Assembly (NCBI GenBank): GCA_947469285.1
Contig: CANIOW010000013.1
Location: 1-64,000, forward strand
From: Gammaproteobacteria bacterium
GTDB taxonomy: Bacteria; Pseudomonadota; Gammaproteobacteria; Steroidobacterales; Steroidobacteraceae
DNA: 64,000 bases
Direction of reading: 5' to 3'
In this document: positions 58,779-64,000 of the stretch, piece by piece
Layout of the letters: the number at the start of each line of letters is the position of its first letter
How positions within the stretch are numbered: position 1 is the stretch's first letter
Position numbers and translations under genes: made by a program
Notes under the pieces: generated by a model
Seen by the model: the letters and a program-made list of their open reading frames with translations, nothing else
The model's database searches: none
What the model was told of the DNA's origin: nothing

Positions 58779-60020
58779 ATGCTGCTGAACCATGCCCGGG
58801 CGCTTGCCAAAATGGAAGCTGCCGGACTCGATGCCCTCGTGGCCGCGGTCCCACGCAATGTTTACTACGCCTCGGGCTTCTGGAACCGCAACCTCGAGTG
58901 GGGCTCGCAAGAGGCGCAGGCGACCGTGGTGCTTACCCGCGACCCCGCCCGCCCAGCCATGTTGGTGGTACCCGAATTCGCCATTGCCAGCTTGCTGGAG
59001 ACGCCCACCTGGATTCCGCAGCTGCGGGTGACGGAATTCCTGAATACCTCGATGCTGGCACGCGAGCCCGAGCCGGTGCGGCTCGACCCGTTGCAGGCGG
59101 ACGCCGAAAAGCTCTATAGCGAGAAGGTGGTGGGCGAGCTCGACCCGAACGTAGTGGTAGGGACCGCCAATGCGCTGCGCGATCTGGGCTTGGCAACGGC
59201 CCGGGTAGGTTTTGACGACCTGCGCCTTGCCATGCACGTGCAGCAGGAACTGCCGGGCCTCCACTGGACCGATGCCCACAATCTGTGGCTCGACATCCGC
59301 AAGGTGAAGACGGCGCAGGAAATTGAGTTCCTGCGCCACGGCGCGATGCTGAACGAGACCGGGCTGAACGAGATCATGCCGCTCATTCGCCCGGGCCGGG
59401 TGTGGAACGAGGTTGCCAGCCGCTTCCGCCAGTCGGTGCAGGACCGCGGCGGCAACCTGATCGCGGCGCAAAAGGCGCTGCAATTCGGCGCCGAATATGG
59501 CGGTGAGTATTTCCCAGACCTGATGTTCGCGGACAACAACTGGAAAGTGCGCACCGGCCAGACCATCATCTTCGAGACCTGGGGCACCTACTCCAACTAT
59601 GCCTTCGACATGTCACGCACCGTCCATGTGGGCCCTGCATCGGCGGAATACCGCCGTATCTGTGCGGCCATCACCGCCGGCCAAGCGGAGGCGGTGCAAC
59701 ATCTGCGTGCCGGAGTGAGCACCCACGATGCCTGGAAAGCGATCAGCAAAATTGCTTATGGACTGGACATTCCTACGCCGAAGAAGATGCTGGTGTTCGT
59801 CCATTCGATCGGGCTCGACATCATCGAACTCCCCAGTGCCTACCCGGCGTTCGGGCGGCTAAAAGACTTCGTGCTCGAAGCCGGCACCGTCATTAACTTT
59901 GAATTCCTGTACTTCGGCCACTCGGTAGCGCCCTACCATCTGGAGAGCAGCTACCTGATCCGCGAAGCAGGCCCAGAGTGCCTGCACACCATGCCGCAGC
60001 AGTTGTTCGAACTAGAGTGA
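58779..60020 (+). CDS. M24 metallopeptidase-fold protein, third copy
   Basis: A 413-residue M24 protein with the same MLLN-A-A and PRNVYYASGF start as the two cluster copies. The first metal Asp is replaced by Glu266 (IIFETWGTYSNYAFD), while D277, the VHSIGLDIIELP histidine block and SSYLI are kept. The metal site is thus modified, as in some creatinase-like members. It lies alone, 178 bases after UrcA and 17 bases before gmk. Substrate unknown; dipeptides, creatine-like compounds or lyase substrates are all possible. Confidence 0.83.
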   Translation: MLLNHARALAKMEAAGLDALVAAVPRNVYYASGFWNRNLEWGSQEAQATVVLTRDPARPAMLVVPEFAIASLLETPTWIPQLRVTEFLNTSMLAREPEPVRLDPLQADAEKLYSEKVVGELDPNVVVGTANALRDLGLATARVGFDDLRLAMHVQQELPGLHWTDAHNLWLDIRKVKTAQEIEFLRHGAMLNETGLNEIMPLIRPGRVWNEVASRFRQSVQDRGGNLIAAQKALQFGAEYGGEYFPDLMFADNNWKVRTGQTIIFETWGTYSNYAFDMSRTVHVGPASAEYRRICAAITAGQAEAVQHLRAGVSTHDAWKAISKIAYGLDIPTPKKMLVFVHSIGLDIIELPSAYPAFGRLKDFVLEAGTVINFEFLYFGHSVAPYHLESSYLIREAGPECLHTMPQQLFELE

Positions 60021-60037
60021 GCGCCTAACATCGCGCC

Positions 60038-60721
60038 ATGATTTCCCGACTGCCCGGCTCGGCTGACCCCCCGCCCTCTGCTCCTGCCCGCGGCAAGCTC
60101 TACGTGGTGGCGGCCGCCAGCGGCACCGGCAAAACCAGTCTGGTGCGCGCCCTGATGGCGGCCCGGCCGCAGCTGCAATTCTCGGTGTCCTACACCACCC
60201 GGCCGCGGCGCCCCACCGAGGTGGACGGCCGCGACTACCATTTTGTCGACCCCGCCACCTTTGACGCCATGGTGGCGCGTGGCGAGCTGCTGGAGTGGGC
60301 GCGGGTCTTTGACCACTGCTACGGCACCGGCAAGCCGGTGGTCGAGCAGGCACTGGCCCGTGGTGAAAGCCTGATCCTTGAGATCGACTGGCAGGGGGCG
60401 CAGCAGGTGCGCGCCGCGCTGCCCGAAGCGGTAGAGGTGTTCATCCTGCCACCCTCCCTGCCCGTCCTGGAGGAGCGCTTGCGCGGCCGCGGAACCGACA
60501 GCGAGGCCGTCATTGCGCGGCGCCTGGCAGAGTCGGTCACGGAACTGTCCCACTGGCGCGAATTTGCCTTTGTCATCGTCAACGATGTGTTCGCCGAGGC
60601 CCTCGCGGCCCTGTTGCAACTGGTAGACGCCGCTGGCGGCACAGCGGCTAACGCCCTGCGCGGCACCCGCCCAGGGCTGGCCGGCTTCGCCAATGCCCTG
60701 CTGGGGCGCCCAGCGGGCTGA
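60038..60721 (+). CDS. gmk: Guanylate kinase
   Basis: A 227-residue GMP kinase. The P-loop ASGTGKTSLVRALM lies near residues 27-40, SYTTRPRRPTEVDGRDYHFV binds GMP, and LEIDWQGAQQVR is the Walker B-like region. The N-terminal 17 residues and a C-terminal Ala/Gly-rich extension are longer than in E. coli. Upstream of rpoZ and spoT, as in gammaproteobacteria. Confidence 0.96.
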   Translation: MISRLPGSADPPPSAPARGKLYVVAAASGTGKTSLVRALMAARPQLQFSVSYTTRPRRPTEVDGRDYHFVDPATFDAMVARGELLEWARVFDHCYGTGKPVVEQALARGESLILEIDWQGAQQVRAALPEAVEVFILPPSLPVLEERLRGRGTDSEAVIARRLAESVTELSHWREFAFVIVNDVFAEALAALLQLVDAAGGTAANALRGTRPGLAGFANALLGRPAG

Positions 60722-60783
60722 CGTAAGTGACTGAATTTGTGGTACTCTCAACGACCTGTCACCCGCTTTTTTAGAGTACGCCC

Positions 60784-61068
60784 ATGGCCCGCATCACCGT
60801 CGAAGATTGCCTGTTCAGCGTCGACAACCAGTTTGAACTGGTGCTGCTCGCTGCCAAACGGGCGCGCCGCATCGCCAACGGCGCCACGCCACTCGTACCC
60901 GCGGGCACCGACAAACCCACCGTGGTGGCGCTGCGCGAGATCGCCGAAGGCCTCGTGACCCGTGCCTTGCTCCTTGAGCAAGACCCGCCCCCTGAGCAGA
61001 ACCCAGCCGACTACGGCATGGAAATTCCTTCGGATTTCCGCGCCCCGCAGCTCGGCTTGGGTGACTGA
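60784..61068 (+). CDS. rpoZ: RNA polymerase omega subunit
   Basis: A 94-residue omega subunit: [30 protein letters not shown] is the canonical start, followed by [16 protein letters not shown]. It aids assembly of RNA polymerase and mediates the ppGpp response together with the product of the spoT gene downstream. The gap of 62 bases after gmk may hold a promoter. Confidence 0.97.
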   Translation: MARITVEDCLFSVDNQFELVLLAAKRARRIANGATPLVPAGTDKPTVVALREIAEGLVTRALLLEQDPPPEQNPADYGMEIPSDFRAPQLGLGD

Positions 61069-61090
61069 TCTCTGCCGCTAGCGTCCGCTC

Positions 61091-63322
61091 ATGGACACGC
61101 CGTCCACGCTGCTGAACCTGCTGCCTGACAGCTGGACCAGCGGGTGGACGGGCGGATGGCGCACCGCAGGCATCCAGCACCTGCTGACCGCGCTCGAAAC
61201 CTACCTGCCGCCGGACCACATCGAGCGGGTGCGTGAAGCCTACGAAGTGGCCAACGAGGCCCACCGGGGCCAGAAGCGCCTGACGGGCGAACCCTATATC
61301 ACCCATCCTGTCGCAGCCGCTGGCATCTTGGCCAGCCTGCACATGGACTGGCAGACCCTGTGCGCGGCGCTGCTGCACGATGTCATCGAAGACACGCCCA
61401 CCGCCAAAGACGAGATCGCCGAACGCTTCGGCCGCGAGGTGGCGGAGATCGTCGATGGCGTCTCCAAACTCGACAAGGTGCAGTTTAAAAACAAGGCTGA
61501 GGCGCAGGCCGAAAGTTTTCGCAAGATGATCCTGGCGATGGTGCGCGACATCCGCGTCATCATGGTCAAGCTGGCCGACCGCACCCACAACATGCGCTCA
61601 CTAGGGGTCATGCCCGCACCGAAGCGTCGCCGCATTGCGCGCGAAACCCTCGATATCTACGCGCCCATCGCTAACCGGCTCGGGATCAATTCGCTGAAGC
61701 TGGAACTGGAAGACCTCGGCTTCCAGGCGCTCTATCCAAAACGCTACCGTGTCATTGAACGCGAGCTAAAAAAGGCGCGCGGCAACCAGAAGCAGTTCGC
61801 ACCGAAAATACGCGAGAGCCTAGCGGCCGCCCTAGAGCAAGCCAATCTCAAAGGCAGTGTGGAGTCGCGCGAGAAGCATCTGTTTAGCATCTACCAAAAG
61901 ATGCTCAAGAAAAAAGTCGCACTGTCGGAAGTGGTCGACGTCTACGGGTTTCGCGTGGTGGTCGACAGCGTCGACACCTGCTACCGGGTGCTAGGACTGG
62001 TACACGGCCTGTATAAGCCCATGCCGGGCCGCTTCAAGGACTACATCGCCATTCCGCGTATCAATGGCTACCAGTCGTTGCACACCACGCTGTTTGGGCC
62101 CAATGGCATCCCGCTGGAAGTGCAGATTCGTACCAGTGAAATGCACCAGCTCGCCGACAGCGGCATTGCCGCACATTGGCAGTATAAAACTGGCGACCAA
62201 GAAGGCAGCAACGCACAACAGGAACGTGCGCGCGAATGGCTGAAAGGCCTGATGCAAATTCAGGAAGGAGGCACTTCCGAAGAATTTCTAGAAAGCGTCC
62301 GCGTCGATCTGTTTCCAGACAAGGTCTACGTCTTCACGCCCAAGGGCGATATCTTGCGGCTGCCGCGCGGCGCCACCTGTGTCGACTATGCGTATGCGGT
62401 ACACACCGGCGTGGGCGACCGCTGTGTAGCGGCGAAAGTGGACCGGCGTCTGGTGCCGCTACGTGCCGCGCTGCGCAACGGGCAGACGGTGGAGATCATC
62501 ACCGCCCGCGGTGCCACGCCAAACCCGGCGTGGGTGAACTTCGTGGTCACCGCTAAGGCGCGCAATGCCATTCGCCATTACCTTAAGAGCATGAAACACG
62601 GCGAGGCCATTGAGCTTGGGCGCCGCCTGCTGGACCAGGCATTGCAGGAATTTTCGCTGCCGCTGAAGCAAGTACCGGAAAGCACGCTGACTCGTGCGGC
62701 CGTGGAGATTGGACTGAAGCACACCGACGAACTGTTCGAACAGATCGGTCTCGGCGAGCGGCTGGCGCCACTGGTGGCCCGCGCATTGCTCCCGGCACCG
62801 CTGGCACCGGCGGCAGAACCGGCCGGGGACACGACGGTGGAAGTCACCTCCGCCACCGGAACCACCGCCGACAGCCCCGCGCCACTGGCCATTGCCGGTA
62901 CCGAAGGACTGGTGGTCAACTACGCGCGCTGCTGCTTCCCGCTGCCCGGAGACCCCGTCATCGCGCACCTGTCCACTGGACGCGGCGTCATTGTCCACCG
63001 CAGCACCTGCGGCAACCTGGCGGGCTGGCATAAGCAACCCGACAAATGGCTGCCAGTGTTTTGGCAAAACGAACCGGGCAATCTCTTTGCCTCACAGTTG
63101 CGAGTAGAAGTGCAAAACCGCGTGGGCGTGCTGGCGGCGGTGGCGACCAAGATTGCCGCCACCCGCACCAACATCGACACCGTTTCGCTCACCGAACGCG
63201 ATACCGCCGCCTCGACCATCACCTTCGAGCTACAGGTGGAGGACCGCAGACATCTAGCGCGTGTGCTGCGCGCCATCCGCCACATGGATAACGTGCTGTC
63301 CGTGACACGCACGCTGGCCTAA
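61091..63322 (+). CDS. spoT: Bifunctional (p)ppGpp synthetase/hydrolase SpoT
   Basis: A 743-residue RSH protein. The HD hydrolase domain has THPVAAAG and ALLHDVIEDT (about 75-100) intact. The synthetase has GRFKDYIAIPRINGYQSLHTTLFGPNG with the RFKD motif of bifunctional enzymes. TGS (VYVFTPKGDILRLPRGAT) and a C-terminal ACT domain follow. Both activities appear retained. It lies 22 bases after rpoZ, as in other gammaproteobacteria. Confidence 0.96.
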   Translation: MDTPSTLLNLLPDSWTSGWTGGWRTAGIQHLLTALETYLPPDHIERVREAYEVANEAHRGQKRLTGEPYITHPVAAAGILASLHMDWQTLCAALLHDVIEDTPTAKDEIAERFGREVAEIVDGVSKLDKVQFKNKAEAQAESFRKMILAMVRDIRVIMVKLADRTHNMRSLGVMPAPKRRRIARETLDIYAPIANRLGINSLKLELEDLGFQALYPKRYRVIERELKKARGNQKQFAPKIRESLAAALEQANLKGSVESREKHLFSIYQKMLKKKVALSEVVDVYGFRVVVDSVDTCYRVLGLVHGLYKPMPGRFKDYIAIPRINGYQSLHTTLFGPNGIPLEVQIRTSEMHQLADSGIAAHWQYKTGDQEGSNAQQERAREWLKGLMQIQEGGTSEEFLESVRVDLFPDKVYVFTPKGDILRLPRGATCVDYAYAVHTGVGDRCVAAKVDRRLVPLRAALRNGQTVEIITARGATPNPAWVNFVVTAKARNAIRHYLKSMKHGEAIELGRRLLDQALQEFSLPLKQVPESTLTRAAVEIGLKHTDELFEQIGLGERLAPLVARALLPAPLAPAAEPAGDTTVEVTSATGTTADSPAPLAIAGTEGLVVNYARCCFPLPGDPVIAHLSTGRGVIVHRSTCGNLAGWHKQPDKWLPVFWQNEPGNLFASQLRVEVQNRVGVLAAVATKIAATRTNIDTVSLTERDTAASTITFELQVEDRRHLARVLRAIRHMDNVLSVTRTLA

Positions 63323-63387
63323 ACAGCGGAAGTCGCCGCCTAGCGTCGACAAAATGCCAACGCAGGAACTACGATAGTGCTGCGTAC

Positions 63388-64000
63388 TCAGGTGCGCCCC
63401 AAAATCTGACTGAGCGCGTTAATTAGTGCGGCCACTGAATCGGTGCCAGCCGTGTGTGAGCGCCAACCCACCATTAGATCTGGCCTCACCAGCAGCGCAC
63501 CATCATCATTGACCTCACGAAGACGCGCGTAATCGCCATAGCAGTCGTCGTAGGCACAGCCATAACCGATCACCCGAACCTCGAGCGAGATACCAAGCTT
63601 CTCACGGGCCTGGTGGGCCGCAGCATTCCACGCCTTCGCGCCGGAGTGCCCAGTCAGCAGCGTAAACCTGCCCTTGCCACATAAATCCAAAGTCGAAACT
63701 CGCTTTTGGTCCTTGGTCAACCAAACATGTGGCAAGTGGTAGCCAGGACGGCTCGTAGCGTTGTAATAAAACTCCGCATCACGAGACCATTCTGGCAAAG
63801 GGGCGCCGTCGCTGACAACGGCAGCCGACTGATAATGTTGCTGCAGCTCGACGCCCAGCGTGCTGTACCCGCGCAGTAAGCCATCCATAGCACCCCGCAA
63901 CTCGGAACGCCGCGAGACGCCGCGTGGGGAGTCTTCATCCAGTACCGCAAGAGCCGCCTCAAAGCCCGCCGCATCTGGAACGGTAGACACCCCTAAGGCG
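63388..64000 (-). CDS. FAD-dependent aromatic hydroxylase, C-terminal part (cut by window edge)
   Basis: The reading frame is open to the window end. At least 200 residues are visible, matching the C-terminal region of phenol/pentachlorophenol-hydroxylase-type flavoprotein monooxygenases: GYHLPHVWL, STLDLCGKGRFTLLTGHSGAKAWNAAA, and GYGCAYDDCYGDYARLREVNDDGALLVRPD. The N-terminal FAD Rossmann domain lies outside the window. The GTG near 63990 is not a true start. It would hydroxylate a phenolic ring. The gap after spoT is 65 bases. Confidence 0.85.
   Translation of the reverse strand, partial: ALGVSTVPDAAGFEAALAVLDEDSPRGVSRRSELRGAMDGLLRGYSTLGVELQQHYQSAAVVSDGAPLPEWSRDAEFYYNATSRPGYHLPHVWLTKDQKRVSTLDLCGKGRFTLLTGHSGAKAWNAAAHQAREKLGISLEVRVIGYGCAYDDCYGDYARLREVNDDGALLVRPDLMVGWRSHTAGTDSVAALINALSQILGRT

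Noticed and set aside
1-64000. CRISPR arrays, tRNA or rRNA genes
   Set aside because: No regularly spaced repeats, cloverleaf-like sequences or ribosomal motifs were seen in any intergenic gap.

Overview
The window looks like the chromosome of a GC-rich (roughly 60-65% in most genes) gammaproteobacterium with a large catabolic repertoire. The housekeeping order gmk-rpoZ-spoT at 60038-63322 is the gammaproteobacterial order. An UrcA-family protein, four TonB-dependent receptor (TBDR) genes in 47 kb and steroid-type side-chain enzymes suggest a Nevskiales/Steroidobacter-like degrader. The genus is not determined.

Region 1 (1-24579) begins with the right end of an IS3-family element whose transposase C-terminus abuts a TBDR gene stripped of its signal peptide and early plug. 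A minus-strand operon follows (14238 down to 2173): two cysteine-less thiolase-like proteins, a DUF35 protein, a metallo-beta-lactamase hydrolase, a PaaG-like isomerase, a pair of acyl-CoA dehydrogenases, an acyl-CoA synthetase and a three-subunit biotin-dependent carboxylase whose carboxyltransferase has a rebuilt metal site. Divergent from it run a SnoaL-like protein, a luciferase-like monooxygenase and a TBDR. Next come a PQQ-type quinoprotein, a putidaredoxin-like ferredoxin and a P450cam-like P450, with two TetR regulators. Five copies of a 15-bp palindrome (CCGA-N7-TCGG) lie only in the control regions of these divergent units, so they probably form one regulon for oxidising and shortening a hydrophobic, cyclic isoprenoid-like compound.

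Region 2 (24576-38365) is visibly less GC-rich (about 53% in one sampled line against 65% in region 1). It holds two divergent arms with the same unusual parts. The left arm is MFS transporter, CMD-like, M24 peptidase-like, bicupin, alpha/beta hydrolase lacking its histidine, acetoacetate-decarboxylase-like, cupin, CMD-like and methyltransferase. The right arm is TBDR, cupin, M24, an 86-residue unknown and MFS. The shared start-to-start region carries a long palindrome. I cannot assign the substrate; this is the best candidate for an undescribed system.

Region 3 (38566-47567, minus) reads as one operon: TBDR, cupin, TetR, fumarylacetoacetase-like hydrolase, flavin monooxygenase of Baeyer-Villiger type with an altered fingerprint, acyl-CoA synthetase and cyclase-family hydrolase. 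It is preceded by tandem palindromes.

Region 4 (47736-64000) is mixed: a methyltransferase, Kup, an EF-hand protein, a second SnoaL-like protein, a dirigent/allene-oxide-cyclase-like protein, a SUMF1-like protein and PPK2. A B12-dependent acyl-CoA mutase operon (large subunit, EthD-like protein, B12 subunit, MeaB) follows, in which the large subunit has lost the methylmalonyl-CoA-binding residues. Then come UrcA, a third M24 protein, gmk-rpoZ-spoT and the C-terminal part of a flavin aromatic hydroxylase cut by the window edge. No tRNA, rRNA or CRISPR array was seen.
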